From the NCBI RefSeq assembly GCF_015706575.1, contig NW_024037065.1:2418001-2482000 (forward strand): a stretch of 64,000 nt of DNA, in the 5' to 3' direction. The DNA comes from Patiria miniata. Its lineage: Eukaryota; Echinodermata; Asteroidea; Valvatida; Asterinidae. Below the pieces are notes generated by a model. The model worked only from the letters and a program-made list of their open reading frames with translations, did no database searches and was not told the DNA's origin. A program made the position numbers and the translations under genes. Below, one piece after another: positions 25,123 through 38,284 of the stretch (positions are counted from its first letter, which is position 1; each line of letters begins with the position of its first letter).

Positions 25123-25562
25123 AACCCTCCGAGCAGCTTACCAAAACAAATCACACCGTGGAAACACGTGGTGATTTTGATCACCACCTGTGTTTATAGG
25201 TCAATAACCCTGGTATGCCTGTACATGCACAAGATATAGGTCATTCACATGGCCAGGGATTGTTTACAACCAGTCTGGGCTCCTGGCGGCACGAGGGGTT
25301 GACACAAAGGGATCGGCGGCACTGAGGGATTGGCCACTTAAGATCTCCCATTACTGCACAAAGGTATTGGGCGCCACCTTGGCTTCTGTCTTTGAACACT
25401 CCTTACTCCAGAGTGGGTAGGGACTGGCCAATGGGAGTCTACAGGCTTGTGGGGTATAGTAGGGGTGAGGATTACATGGAAGCTTGGCCTTATTGGCCCA
25501 TTGAAAAAAAATTATGCCCATATTTGGAAAATGAAATCACCACTTCGCTGCTCGGAGGGTTA
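25123..25562. mobile_element. piggyBac-like MITE (CCCTCCGAGCAGC ends)
   Basis: The left end AACCCTCCGAGCAGC pairs with the right end GCTGCTCGGAGGGTT. The right flank is TTAA and the left is TGAA, consistent with a TTAA target duplication with one mutated base. An internal palindrome ACGTGGTGATTTTGATCACCAC follows the left end. About 440 bp, non-coding. Confidence 0.65.
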
Positions 25563-27084
25563 AGACAACTGAACGGCTGCTCTATGAAATATACATGTAG
25601 ACTGCACAAATGTAGCACCCTAGTGCTACATTGTAAATAGGCAATCGCACACTCATTGTAGTAAGCTCTAAGGTAGCTTTAAGAGTGAGATCATCACTTA
25701 CCAAGTGAGCCTCCATGGTATCTGTTGATTGATCTGTGAATAAGAAGATATTAGGATAAAAAATGTGTACATCGACAAACGAATCGACAAACATTTCGCA
25801 TTGGTACGTCACTCACATGCGAGTTCTACAGGCATAAATTTGGGATGATTCCCATAATCAGCCGTCACTCATTTTTCTTAACCCAAACTCCGTACCTTCA
25901 ATTACTGGTAACCTTCCTCAAGTACCAAAAGCTGTTTATCCGACGAAGAAACACAAATTTAGGTGGAAGAAACTTTCAACTTTTTCTTCGGAAATACTTA
26001 GACTTTTTTCTGTTCTTTTTTTTTGCATCAAATGACGATCAAATCAAATTAATTTTGGGAGTCTCCAGTATTTGAAAATTCGCCAAAGACTCAACTGGTT
26101 CTTTTTCCCTAGTTCTGGAAAGTGCATGTAAATTACATCGGTGATGGGCCAGCCAAAGGTTTGGTGGTTCGGCGTGTCGAGTCGAAAGTTTTAAAAGCAT
26201 TTACACACGTTTTTCTTTAAGCAATTACAAGAATTGTTACAACGAACTGAATTTCTAAATTATAAATTATTAAAATTTAAATAATGCTTCATTAGAAAAA
26301 TCTGCTTCTTAAGGGTGGAATTTCACAGCAATATAGACTCTTAGTGGAATTTTAAGGGATGGGATGCTCATAGTGCTAGTGAGTGTCGTTGTTTTTGCAT
26401 CGAGTACAGTGCTGCCAAAGTGTTTCAAAGCTGGTTGGTGTTTGTATCGACCATTGGAAACCACCAACATGACAGAATTTTTTTCCAATAGAAAGGGCCT
26501 AATTACTGTGTAATGTAATTAATGAATATAAATTGGTATCTGTAAATTCAAAGCATTTTTAACTTACTCTTGACTTAATTCATAATATCGTGCATTCGGT
26601 AGATTTTTTTCGATTATCAGTAGAACCGGCAAAATGAAAATTGTTCCTGCTATAACACTAACAATGGTGACTAATATGCACTTATCCTTGTCCATTCTGA
26701 AACAAAAACAAAGCAATACATTTTTTTAACCTACAGTATATGATCATTAAAAACAAATCAAAAACAGGCCTTATTCTGTTGAATGCATGCATTTTTTTTC
26801 ACTGGCCAGAAGCAAAACAGAGTCAAAAAGGTCATGTTAGGTAGGTAGGGAATTCATTGTATTTGGTCCGGCTTTTTTTCATTAAAGACATGCATTTTCT
26901 TGTTCTTTTACCATGTTTTAAACCCACTAAAGATGTACGTGAGGCTAATTTCTGTTCAATTGTAATTCATAAAGAATATACATGTAGTCTCAGAAACAAT
27001 TGCAAAAAGTGTTTATTTAAAATTATCAACTGGCAAAGTGGCAATAAAAAGTTTGAGGTCGGCAATTTGGTTGTGTACAAAGTC
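25563..27084. other. AT-rich spacer
   Basis: Nothing supportable was seen. Short open frames here lack domains and splice context. Confidence 0.5.
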
Positions 27085-27260
27085 TAGGGAATGTCAAGAA
27101 AATTGTCCAAGTATTTCCTTACAAAATTGGACATGTTTCTCAGTAACAGATTCATGTCTTTTCAACATTTTTGCCATGACTTACTATTTCCCCAAACTTT
27201 CCAGTGATAGGGCCTATCAACCTTTTCAAAATCGGACTACAATCGAAAAGTTATGGACGG
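27085..27260 (+). repeat. Interspersed repeat, copy 2
   Basis: It is the same family as 3650-3830 (AAGTATTTCCTTACAAAATTG, ATGTTTCTCAGTAACAGATT, TTTTTGCCATGACTTACTAT). No coding capacity. Confidence 0.5.
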
Positions 27261-27944
27261 TATGGAATTTAAAAAAATGAAAAATGAGTCACACGTCCAG
27301 TTTACATTTCTTATGTTTTCCCCCTTTTTTTAGGTCCAAAACAGGCCTAAAATTGCTGGATACAAAAAATGTCACATCCTCATATCATTGTAGCGGTCTA
27401 TTCAAGACTTTCCAATAATACCAGTTTTATTGAATCGGATTATTGGATTTTTTTTGTCAATTAGCTAAAGCATACAGCAAGGTAAAGAAAACAGACCACA
27501 TTTATTTTTGTTTAGAGCTCCATGGTTTGATGTTTGCGTTTGGGCCTGCCTAGCAGTAGCAACCGTACTGTCATTAATATTAATGCTGTAGGCCTACCCT
27601 AACGTGGTGCAGCCCCTAACGTGGCGCACTTGTTCTTAACACTCCCGTTCATAAATCTTGAGTTTATTCACCCGTTACAAAGTTAGAGAAAATATTTACT
27701 TCGGCGTGATTTTCCGATTTTATTTCGAGGTCTAGGAGGCTACAGCGAACACTTTGAACATGCAAGAAAACATTTCATACTCGCCCACCACTCATATTCC
27801 TTAATATGACCTGAAAAGTACCAAAAGTTGTAAATCTGATGAAGAAACACTGTTTAAGGAGTTCAAAAATTCTTTGATAATACTTTCAAATGTTCTGTCA
27901 TGGCCAATAGACTTCATGCAGGAGCTCTGAGTCAGTTGAGTGGT

Positions 27945-28305
27945 GGCCCAATAGGTAGTCCGAGTAACTTGGACCCAACTTATCGCCTTTTTAACATTCG
28001 GACATGGTCTGGCGATAGTAGGGTCCAAGCTAATGGTGTTATGCCGAGCAGCACATATTTGTCACTTGCCCAAAAACCAACATTTTTCAATAAAAACATC
28101 AGATTTCACCCTCAAGACGGCCTCCAAATGACTAGATATGACACCTGAGACATCGATGATTCAGATAGTTGTACTGAAGATTACTTACGATACGGATGAA
28201 AAGTGAAATTTCCCGTTCCATTCCTCTCGTGATCGAGAACATGTTTAATTTCCGACGCGTGTTAATGTTTGAACGATGCTATGTGGTCTTCACGCCCAGC
28301 GATCA
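27945..28305 (+). repeat. Interspersed repeat of about 360 bp, copy 1
   Basis: It begins GTAGTCCGAGTAACTTGGAC and ends near TTCACGCCCAGCGA. It matches 63376-63722 in the same orientation almost end to end (AACATCAGATTTCACCCTCA, TACGGATGAAAAGTGAAATT, TTCCCGTTC). No ORF or tRNA-like promoter was recognised. Confidence 0.85.
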
Positions 28306-29151
28306 AAAAAAAAACGTCTGAAGGTGAAGAATTCAACATTTAAACTAGGCCTTGGCCTAACTTCCATTTATAGCAATGGTCCGAGTGAGTATCAAGCGAC
28401 AAAATAATCCAAATCTTGTCATTCATGTTCAGCTGACGCCGAAGTTTGAGCTGTTGGCACCGGCACTGTGGTTTTCATATGCAGTAGGCCTATATGGGAG
28501 CTACATGGCTAAGTAGGTGCCGAGTTGGCAAGTCAGCCGATGTCCTCTGGCATTGTCTGCCTAGGCTTAATTTATTCAAGCTTAAAAACGTCAATGTTTT
28601 CTTGAATTGATCCACTAAAAGCGCCTGAAAATTTGAAGAAACGCTCTCTATGTAATCCTGTTCCTTCTTTAAGAATTCCTACCGGTGAAATCACCCTATC
28701 AAATGTACTTACTTGACGAAAAAAATGAAATGGTCGACGATAATCGGTCGGTTACGTCGCGACGACACAAGTGTTTGCACTGCATCCACATATCGCGCGC
28801 GCAGAGCTCGCACGTGCGTGGGTCTGGCATTTAACTCATCATGCTGTGTACTACTCCCAAATACGAGCACGGGTCACAGACTAAGTGTGTGAATATCATA
28901 ATATCACAATAGGGCGCTGTTTTAGGCGGTTTAATCACCCCCAATAAAATTGTGTTGAACAAATCACATAAAACCATACGCTCCACACCGTTAGAGGACA
29001 CCGAATGGGTGCCATAGTTCAGTTTGCGCATTTCCTAATGATTGCGCACGATGTTCTTTCGAGGACGCGTTTTTGTCCTCGAACGTAAATTTTGTCCTCA
29101 ATCGACTGGTGTGCTGTCAAGTTTTTGACCTCGAACACACAGCAATACAAG

Positions 29152-29153
<2 letters not shown>

Positions 29154-29184
<31 letters not shown>
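29154..29184. repeat. (CA)n microsatellite
   Basis: An uninterrupted CA tract of about 31 bp lies just upstream of the RAG1-N-terminus-like element. Confidence 0.95.
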
Positions 29185-29186
<2 letters not shown>

Positions 29187-29289
29187 CGTACGTACGGACA
29201 ACGTACAGCAATGACGCAGGCAAGTCACTCGGAATAATGTATTCTTTATTTAATTTATTGCATACCGACTTGCAGTTTTACATTTAAGG

Positions 29290-32200
29290 ATGGATTTACA
29301 TATACAAATTTTATCTAAACTGTGTCGTGTTTGTGGGAGAAGGCTTTAACCGCTGCTCAAAGACAAGCTGCAAATAGTTCAACGAGGCCAAAAGAGTGTA
29401 CTACGTATTCGAAGGAAATTTATGCTGTATATTCCATTAGTACACTGCAAGACGATCAAGAGATTCATCCACCAAAAGTCTGCTACAAATGTGCTAGGTC
29501 CCTAAGATATGCCTCCCATGGACAGAGAAACAACAATGTAAATCATGCAAAAAGTATTCGTACACAAAGGATTAATTAGCTAAAACATCCAAGAACTGGA
29601 TTTTGTGAACTTTGTGAAACATACAAACAGCAGAGTGTCGGAGGCCACCCTTAAGTGAGGAAAAGAGTAGGAGCAATGAAATCTGCCCACCCCTCTAAAA
29701 CCCTTCCAAGTGACACTTCAAATATTTTTGGAGTGGGTGAATGTATCAATGAAGGCATCAGTCAACTTATTGAAATTTGTGGAAAATCTGCAGAGGAAGA
29801 AAGCATATTTCTGTGTCCAATATGCCAGTGCAAACTGAGTGTGAACATAACTTCTGTGGCTCATGCCTTAGGAAATGGTTTGAGTACAACAAAACCGTGC
29901 AAGTGTCCTGTCCTGTCAGACATCCTGTGCACTATTCCAGTGTTTCGCAGTGCCCCAGAGTACTTACATTTCAATTAAGTACACTTATTACAGCATGCTC
30001 AAGTTGTGGCACCATGGGGAAATTGGAGGTGATGGCAAAACACGAGTGCCCCCCAAAAAAACCGCGACAAGCTTCTTGCCACTGCAAAATGGTGTGTGCT
30101 CCCACCTTTGTTACACCACCTACTTCAACATTGCCCACCAGCACGGTGGGCAATGTTCTTAAGGCTGTGGCAGCAAAACATCCAAAAGGTGCCCCAATCC
30201 CCCCCCCCCCCCCCCGAGATTGAAACAGCAACCGACAGGTGGACATGGTTGAAACTGTCAGCAAAGGGTCCAGATGAATGTAAAATAAGAACTCCTGGAA
30301 GGGTAAGTTCAACATTTTGAATAATTAGGCCAGTGTTTTCATTTATGAGGGGCTGGGTAGAGTCGGTTACATCCAACAAATCCTGTCTCTTGCAACGATG
30401 AGAAGCGTCCGTGTTTTGAGAAGTAGCACGTCTGTAAAAAACAAAGAATACAAATAACAATGAAACCACGAATAAAACAAACATGGAATACAAAGTTGAT
30501 AGGTATTTTCATAATTCGAATATTTTTAGCCTACCACTCTGCAAGTCAAGTCCCATGCCACAAAACAGTCATCCAGTACATCATGCAATTCTGGTAGCCA
30601 TGACAACCAACTGAACCCAGATCTGTCCCTTGCAATGATGCGAGACTGTCAGCTCCCCTTTGAGCAACTGCGAAAACTTCGTCGGTAAGATCTGAATAAG
30701 GGGCCATTCAGAATTTTCAGTGTTTTAAAATTTCGTCTTTTTTTCCAAATTATTTTGACCCACACACCAAAAGTGAAAAAGCACCAATATATGTATAATT
30801 ATGCACAGGGGCTTCTAGGGGATAAAAGAGCCAGTTTGTAACTACATGTATACTTTTTTTAAACAGCTACTTTGGAAGCATTGGGGTCCAAATAACTTCA
30901 GAGAGGGCTATGAGGAAGAGACAACAAAGTCTCCTTCAAGACAATCTTGAAGGTACCCTTCAACCAATGCTGTTCACTTCCAATAAGGCTTCTGGTCAAC
31001 ATGGCCTTCAAACAATTGAAGTTCCTTCAGTGAGAGTAAAGGATCTGACTGTCATGATTTTCAGTTACTTGGACAGACATCACATGTAAGTCAATGCAAA
31101 AAGTAACAGAACAGTTTCTTGTTAATTGTAACTTTTTTCAAGGGTTATGATTTGACAAGCATTATAGACATATTTACATGTATGTTATTAATTTTTCCCC
31201 AGGCATGGTACATTGACATGGCATGATGGTATTATTCCTAGGGATGAAGTTTGGCTGAAGGCTGGAGGAGACAAAGGGGGAAACTCCTTTTAAGATGTCC
31301 TTTCAGATTGCGAACACCAGCCACCCCAACTCTTTGAGAAATACTGTGGTATTTTCCTGCTTTGAGGCCCCTGATTCACTTGCCAACTTGCAACACGTAG
31401 TTCCCGACTTGGAGCAAATAGCTTCACTTCAGAATCAAACTTTGAGGTTAGTTTTTTAAATGTTTGACTCAAACTTTGTTTTATCACAAAACGAAGTGTT
31501 TCTTTTGGTGAATTTGCAATGGCAGTAGCACAAACATTTGTAGTGTAACTTTTGAAAAGCAGGAGAAAGACTAATCCTTACTTTATTGTGTTATGTTTTA
31601 TCTGGAGGGAAAAAGATTCGAGCCTTTGCCTATGGAGATTACGAGCTACTTACAAAGATGTATGGGATATGCAGCTGCAATGGTAATGCTTATTTCAAGT
31701 TTGTTTTATAAAAGTGAGTAAGTTTTAGCTTGTGATGAACACATTTACAGATATGTATGTACATGTGTGGGTTTTTTTTCAGCTCATTACTGCTGTTTGT
31801 TTTGCGAACTATCAAAGCAGTCTATGCGAATGACCCACAAGAGAGACACGGCACCACGCCGGACACTGCTTTCACTTGCGGAAAACTACAAGGCTTATGT
31901 AGCTGATGGTTCGAGAAAGAACAGGGCAAAGGACATTTCTTTCAGTGTCAGCAACAAAGCCATAATGCCAATTGATGTGGACCACGTAAGTAATTAGTAC
32001 AGAGAGCATAACAGGCTGTTTTTGAGGGGCACTGTACAACCTGTTCATATAAGTGTTTAAGCGTACCGGTATGTGCATGCATGCGTCTGATCTTTATTCA
32101 TGTTATTAACACTGCAGGTTGTTCTTCCTTCACTGCACATATCCCTTGGTGTTTTCAAGAATCTATATGACTTTCTTGAAAACAAATGCCACAAGATAGA

Positions 32201-33063
32201 CCTGACGTTGTACCAACTTCGCGTGCAGAATGCAGACGAGGATGTTGGTTGGCACAACAACTTTGACCTTCAAGTTGCAGAGGAATTTGAGAGGCAGCAG
32301 AAGCTAAAACAAGATCGAGCTTCAAAAGCAGGAGGAACTGGAACAGCTGGAGGAGGAATTGCCACTTCAAGTTCTCCAGCACTCACTTCGAAATGACAGG
32401 CAGATTTTCCAAGGAATGGCTAATAGGGCCTTTACGCTTCGTCAGCAAATGCAAGAAATGGTAATTTTGCACATGATTTTCTCCATGTGCGTATTTTGAT
32501 CATGCATGAATACATATTTGCACAAGTGTCAAAGATGGTATACATGTGCATGCTCTTGACAGACATAGCAGATTAAATTGATCTTTGGTTTCAATTTCTA
32601 ATTCATTTCAGAACAATGAAGTCATTGATCTCCCCTTCGGCACAGGTCATACTGCTGGCTGCCTTGATGAAGTTCTAAAGAAACACCATGTGGAAAGGCA
32701 AGCCTATCCTGGCAAGGCCTTTGTCGGCAATCATGTACACAAATGCTGCAAGGTATTTCAAATACCATTATGCAACATCTACACATGTTTTTTCTTTATA
32801 ACAACTCAAGCTTAATATGTATTACGCACAAATTGAATTCGGTTTATTGCAGATTGATGTCATTGATGACCTGACATCAGCTCCCCGGAAGACAATGGAG
32901 GCACTGTGCTGTGATGACATTCCTCTTGCTTCCCATCAACGGCTGATCCGTCAAGCTGCTGAAGTTGGTGAAGTGTTCCGGGTGATCTTGCTGAAGTTTG
33001 CCGATGTCCACTTCGCAAAAAATCATGCCAGAGCTGTGACACACACAGACTTGGAACACATTG
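29290..33063 (+). pseudogene. RAG1-N-terminus-like element gene (N-RAG-TP type), decayed
   Basis: It opens MDLHIQILSKLCRVCGRRL, then IHPPKVCYKCARSL, the two-part Cys motif at the start of RAG1. A RING finger follows (LCPIC, then PVQTECEHNFCGSC), then ACSSCG/HECPP resembling the next RAG1 zinc motif. Further exons include 30867-31085, 31203-31446 (VWLKAGGDKGGNSF), 31783-31985 (AHYCCLFCELSKQSMRMTHK), 32118-32460 (VLPSLHISLGVFKNLYDFL then a coiled coil), 32612-32752 and 32853-33063. Another lies near 31608-31681 (AFAYGDYELLTKMYGI). Borders are mostly canonical. The frame breaks at least four times: after GRRL, inside the RING, after GGNSF (an extra T) and in the coiled coil. N-RAG-TP elements, described in Aplysia, share this N-terminus; the assignment is from memory. 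No C-terminal RAG1 core was seen. Confidence 0.7.
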
Positions 33064-33148
33064 GTTAGTGGAAAATGCATTTTAATATTGGCTGATTCTG
33101 TTTACCATTGTAACCAAGATCAGTTTTAATGTGCGGATTGAAAACCAC

Positions 33149-34214
33149 TTATTTGTTTGGCTCTGACAATGATGTCAGCGTACATAAAACATACATGTAT
33201 GCACATGTACTACTAACAGCATCATATATAGAATATGTATTGTTAATCTTTTCGTCTTTGTTTGTTAAGTCCTTGTTACGTAGCAATTCAGCCTTCTTGT
33301 ATTGTTCATGTTTTCGTCTTTGTTTCATGGAGTCGTTGTTACGTAGAGATGCAGCCTTCTTGTATTGTTCATCATTTCGTCTTTGTTTCTTGGAGTCGTT
33401 GTTACGTAGAGATTCAGCCTTCTTGTATTGTTCATCTTTTCGTCTTTGTTTCTTAGAATGGTTGTTACGTAGGGATTCACTCTTCTTGTATTGTTCGCCT
33501 GCTCGTTTTTGTTTCTTTGACTGTGTGTCCCTAGTATTTTCTTGTCTACGATATTCCAGATTGGCTCTCTTCATCTTTCGGGAGAGATTGCGCTTTGTTC
33601 ATTACTTGAACGTGGCTTAGATATTGTAGTTGGTCTCTTGTTGGGTATATTGGTTGTTACTTGAGGCAGCCGCAACTGCAAGTGTGTAGGAAACATGGTA
33701 ACATTTCCTGACTGTAGGCATTTGCGCAGGTGAGATCGAAGGGCATGTTGTTGGAGCACGGTTTCTTCAGGATTCAGGCCATTCAGCAGAAGCAAAGCGT
33801 TTGCTGCAGCAAATGCACCACAGTCAAGTGAAGCTCCTTGCAACTGTGATACTAAATAAACAGTTTTGTCAAATGGATTTGGAGCACACTGTAGTATAGC
33901 GTAACGCAAAGTCAGTTGAGGCATCAGTTCCTGAAGTCTGTGTGTATTTGGTAATGTGTCATATACGTATATCAGTGCATTCACTTGGCATGAAACTACA
34001 TAGTGGTGACTAATATAATGGATTTGCACTGAAGAGCCACTGCCATCAAGGATCACATACTGCATACACAGCTGTTTAGTTTGCTCTGCATAGTATAAGA
34101 TTGATGGGGTGTGAGTCCTGCAAGAACTGAAAATTTATCCAATGCAGCAATTGGGATGTCACCATGGAGAATGTCCTGCAGTTGTAGCCCAGTGAACAAT
34201 TCCGGATGTACCAG
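33149..34214 (-). pseudogene. Ulp1/C48-type cysteine protease with 21-aa basic repeats
   Basis: Read right to left, the body carries QLQDILHGD, YVILDG, IHYISHHYVVSC (His), YVYDTL (Asp) and LQGASLDCGAFAAANA (Gln and Cys), the full His-Asp-Gln-Cys set of Ulp1-like proteases. It ends HLRKCLQSGNVTMFP. About four 63-bp tandem repeats follow (33260-33520), encoding KKQRRKDEQYKKAESLRNND-like units. Proteases and repeats of this sort occur at the front of large transposon proteins such as Helitron-type helicases, so this may be the start of one. That is inference; no helicase is present. There is a frame change near 34060, and the 5' side is cut at 34215 by the Ty3-like fossil. Confidence 0.6.
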
Positions 34215-37200
34215 TGTAACAGTGTAGTAAGCTTTGAATAAAGTCACTGGAGCATGGCGCGGCTGGGCGTCTCCTGAGCTGCCCAGCCGGCCTTGTGGCA
34301 GTCTTGTGAGAAACTTCAACCAGTCTACACGTCTCTTTATTGAGTACATGTACTGTGTGCTGAGCTACCCACCCAAGACTCAACCTATCCACCGCCGTTC
34401 ACCCCGAACTGAGGTAATAAGGTGCCAATACAACATTGGCGACGAGAATAAATCGGTATTTCAAATGAACTTTCACTTTTTAGAACATTTTCTCGGCGTT
34501 TGTTGAAGAAAAAAAATTTCCTTGACAAGTATTTATTGAACGATGTATCTCCGCGTTTGCTGAGAGACATCTTATTAGGCCACACTCGTCAAAACCAATG
34601 ACATGTTGTTAATATGTTTTGTTGGTTTAAATATGTACATGTTTGAGAATTTTTCATAATTACATAGTGCTGTAAGTAATAAAGAAGCTGTTATATCCAT
34701 AAAGTGTACAGCGTTTTTTGGTACATGAAAATTGATTCGCCAAAGAAAACAACCATTTTAGCCTAAATTGCGTTAATACTGCCAATCAGGTCAAACTGTT
34801 GGGCGTCACTTCCAACAGAAGGCGTTGGCAGTATCGAAAGTGACCGGCTGTCGATACAGCCCAAATAACAGCTTCTTCGTAATATAAATTCATTTAAGTA
34901 AGTAAGGGTTAATAATGTAACAACATATGGCGATTAATATCAACAAATCAGCTTCATCCAAAGAACTAACCACTCTTCCTGGGATAGGGTTAAAATTTGC
35001 GCAGATTATAACTACTGTCAGACACCAAAAGGGCAATGTAGCGATAGACGACTTCCATGAAACACCACCCCTTCAATCCAAACTACATGAGTTGTCAGAA
35101 AAAGGGTTAATAACTGTTGAATACACTGATACGGAAAATGGCAATGAGTCACCCAAACCAAAAATCAAACCCGACTCAAATATTGCTCTACTGGCTAATC
35201 AAATGAGAACGTTGATCAAAGTTGTAGAAGCTAATACACAACAAGTTACGAAGGCCATGCACACCCTTTGCACAAGAAATTGACGAAGTCATCCACAAGT
35301 ATCACTAACAAAGGAATACTTGTACCATACTCAATAGCTAATGTTGGTAGCAACGCTTGGTATAGCACAGGGACGGAAAGTACTATCTGCCTTCGTAATG
35401 AAAGTAACAACTTTGTACACCTTAAACAGGGACATTTTATAGGAAGGGCAGAGGAAACAGATTGTGTATATCCCACTGATAGTTCTGATTATTCGACGGG
35501 GGAAGACTGGCGTTTGTTGGACGACCCCCTGTCGGATGTAACTGTGCGCCAGATAAAAAAACTTCCTGCACATGTTACTGAACTGTGGAACAGATCAAGT
35601 AAACACCTGAATAACACCCAGTCAGACGAACTTGCCGATGTACTCACACAGTATGCCGATGTTTTCTCAGTTAATGATACTGATCTAGGTAGATTTTCAG
35701 GAGTTAAACATTCAATCAATACTGCGGATACGAATCCTATACTATCCTACTTTCCAACGCGCCATGACCTTAATTTTAAGGGGCCTTACGTGGGAACAGG
35801 TTTTGGCTTATTTGGACGATATTATCATCCTCGGCAGGAATTTTGAAGATTCTATGGTAAATCTTGTAAAGGTTTTGGAAAGATTTCATCGATTCAACCT
35901 CAAACTCAAGGCCAAAAAATGCCAACTTTTCCAAAAAGAAGTGGTATTCTTGGGTAAACTGGTTAGTAGCCAGGGTATTTCACCAAACCCGAACAGTTTG
36001 TCTGCCGTTCAGAACTGGCCCCTACCCTCCTGTAGCAAAGACGTAGAAAGGTTTCTTGGTTTTGTCAATTACCATCGAGCGCATACTGAGAATTTTTCCA
36101 AAATAGCGAACCCTCTGTACGACCTCACAAAAAAATCTTCCCAGTTCATATGGAGCGAAAAACACTCGCTAGCATTTCATAAATTGATAGAAAAACTCAC
36201 TACTAGCCCAGTGTTAGCATTCCCGCGAAACAATGACGAAGAGCCATTTATCCTAGACACGGATGCCTCGGACACAGCTATCGGCGCTGAATTGCTCCAA
36301 GTTCAAAATGGTGTTGAACGTGTCATTGGTTATGGAAGTTACACACTATCTTCTTCACAGAGGCAGTACTGTACAACCCGTAAAGAACTGTTGGCAACAG
36401 TAAGGTTCCCCAGACAATTTCGTCACTATTTACTAGGGCGTAAATTCTACATAAGAACAGACCATCACAGTCTGGCGTGGCTAATGCGTTTTAAACTTCT
36501 GTCGGGGATGCTAGCAAGATGGATTGAAGAACTCAGCCAGTACGACATGACAATTGTTCACAGAAAAGGCCAACACCACATTAATGCTGATTCTCTGTCT
36601 AGAATTCCCTCGACAGATATATCTTGTGACTGCTATTTTGCAGGATGCGATGTAAGCAAACTCCCCTGTGGTGGTTGTAACTATTGTACAAAACTTCATA
36701 AACAATGGACACGTTTTGAGGACGACGTCGATGACGTCCTTCCTCTTGCTGTACGAGAGATCACCGTAACAACCCCTTGTTCAGAGACTTTGACTCTACA
36801 ACATAATGGTGAATCTCATCCCACAGACCGGTGTTTGCTGGACGTGGATGAGACTTCCCATTCATTAGAAGTCCATGAACCAGTACCCCCACAATCTAGC
36901 AATACCTGTCAGAGTAATCATGGAGCGTCCTATCCTACTGACCGGCGTTTGTTGGACGGAGATAGTACTTCCATCTTTACCAAGTACACCAATACGCAAC
37001 TTGGACAATTGCAATTAGAGGACCCAGATCTAAAACACCTAGTAAAATGGATGAAAACATCAACTAGTCCATCACAACATGAATTACAAATAATATCGCC
37101 TGCCGTTAAGTATTTTTGGACAAATGTTTCTCTTCTTGTTATTAATGATGGTTTATTGTACTACAGTTGGGTGGAGGATCAAGCATCCAGATTACTCTTT

Positions 37201-37250
37201 ATAGTTCCCACAGCCTATTGTCTATTGTCAGCGCGTCCCCGCGTATTTTC
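34215..37250 (+). mobile_element. Ty3/Gypsy-like LTR retrotransposon fossil
   Basis: A short LTR-like segment (about 34215-34435, TG...CA ends, AATAAAG inside) is followed by a primer-site-like TTGGCGACGAG. Parts in order: a gag-region frame with a helix-hairpin-helix-like motif (LPGIGLKFAQIITT, about 34927-35283), then pol with a reverse transcriptase (LAYLDDIIIL, 35800-36130) and an RNase H region (TDASDTAIGA, RTDHHSLAWL, 36250-36600). No integrase and no second LTR were seen, so the copy is incomplete and carries a few breaks. It interrupts the Ulp1-like gene. Age is probably moderate; with one LTR it cannot be dated internally. Confidence 0.8.
34682..34877. mobile_element. Small foldback nested in the Ty3-like fossil
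   Basis: AAGAAGCTGTTAT and ATAACAGCTTCTT form the ends. An inner ATACTGCCAA/TTGGCAGTAT pair strengthens the fold. It sits in the leader between the LTR-like segment and the gag region, so it inserted after the retroelement did. Confidence 0.6.
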
Positions 37251-37960
37251 AATGGGCGCGGACCTAGACCTAGCTCTTGACAGTTGATTCGGATGCAGCC
37301 TAAATTACATACACACAATGTTGCCTGCGTACGTCATATGCTACTCCTTTACAAATTCGGCCCCACTCCGGCCCGCAATCGCTATGGCTGCCATACCCCA
37401 TGGCAATATTACGAGTGGAAAGTTGTCAGTTTAGCCTGTGACTTTTTGTGAGTAATATAATTTCGGGGGATATTATCGTGGTTTTAGGCTAGTGCGTACG
37501 ATGATGTTGATACTACAAACAGCTGATATTTTACCACTGCAGGCTGTAATGTCTAAAAAGCAGTGTACACGCAAATTTCTTCATGGTTTAATTTATTATT
37601 TTTATTTAGCTGTGGGGCGCCATACTTACGGTCATACCCCGTGTGCAGGCTTGGGCTAGGCTCATGCATGACTCACGTCTTGTTTCTAGCCACGTTCCTA
37701 GTGGTCGCTAGGCTATGGGTATAGTACCCAACTCATCAGCATTGCCGCACAATAGACCGCGTGGTGGAGGGCCGTCCTAGGGGCCTCACAAATTGTTCGC
37801 AAAAGACCAAACTTCTGTGCGCAGCACTGAGTGATACATCTCGATCTCTCAAACTTCGGGGGAAAAAATGGGTCGACTGACCAGCTTTGGAAAGCTGGAA
37901 CTGGAAAGTCTTCAGCTCAGCCTGTGAGTAATGGTTTTACATCTATTTTTGGTGATATTC
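37230..37960 (+). promoter_or_regulatory. CpG-rich stretch with possible first exon
   Basis: GC- and CpG-rich sequence follows the Ty3-like fossil. At 37868 an ATG (MGRLTSFGKLELESLQLS) runs into CAGCCT|GTGAGT, a plausible first coding exon and donor. It could feed the OTU-hAT exons from 40.6 kb, but nothing proves this. Confidence 0.25.
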
Positions 37961-38284
37961 TAGGCCTAGGCCTATATATAATCGTGGTTTAAGCTGCAGT
38001 CTACGAGGTGTCGTTTCCAACATGCAACGTTAGGCTAACTAATAATAACTCCTGATTTTCGGGTCGTTTGCGAATTGAAGGCGTAGGCTCAGGCTTGGGC
38101 TTCTGGAATCGTTGTCCTAATTTGAAGCTTGTACGAATCTGAATCCAAAGATCAAGTCTGAGCCTGAGCCTTCGATTCGAAACTAGACCTAGTTCCAGAT
38201 CGCTTTTATCAGCCTACTTTTTGGGAATTGGTCTCCAGCAGGCCTAGGCTAATAATAGTTTCTGACAAAGTTCGCTTTGAATAT

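Noticed and set aside
29971-30493. Minus-strand frames opposite the RAG1-like RING exon (including RATSQNTDASHRCKRQDLLD after a good acceptor)
   Set aside because: Mostly antisense to a recognised exon; the part near 30330-30430 might be an exon, but no partner exons were found.
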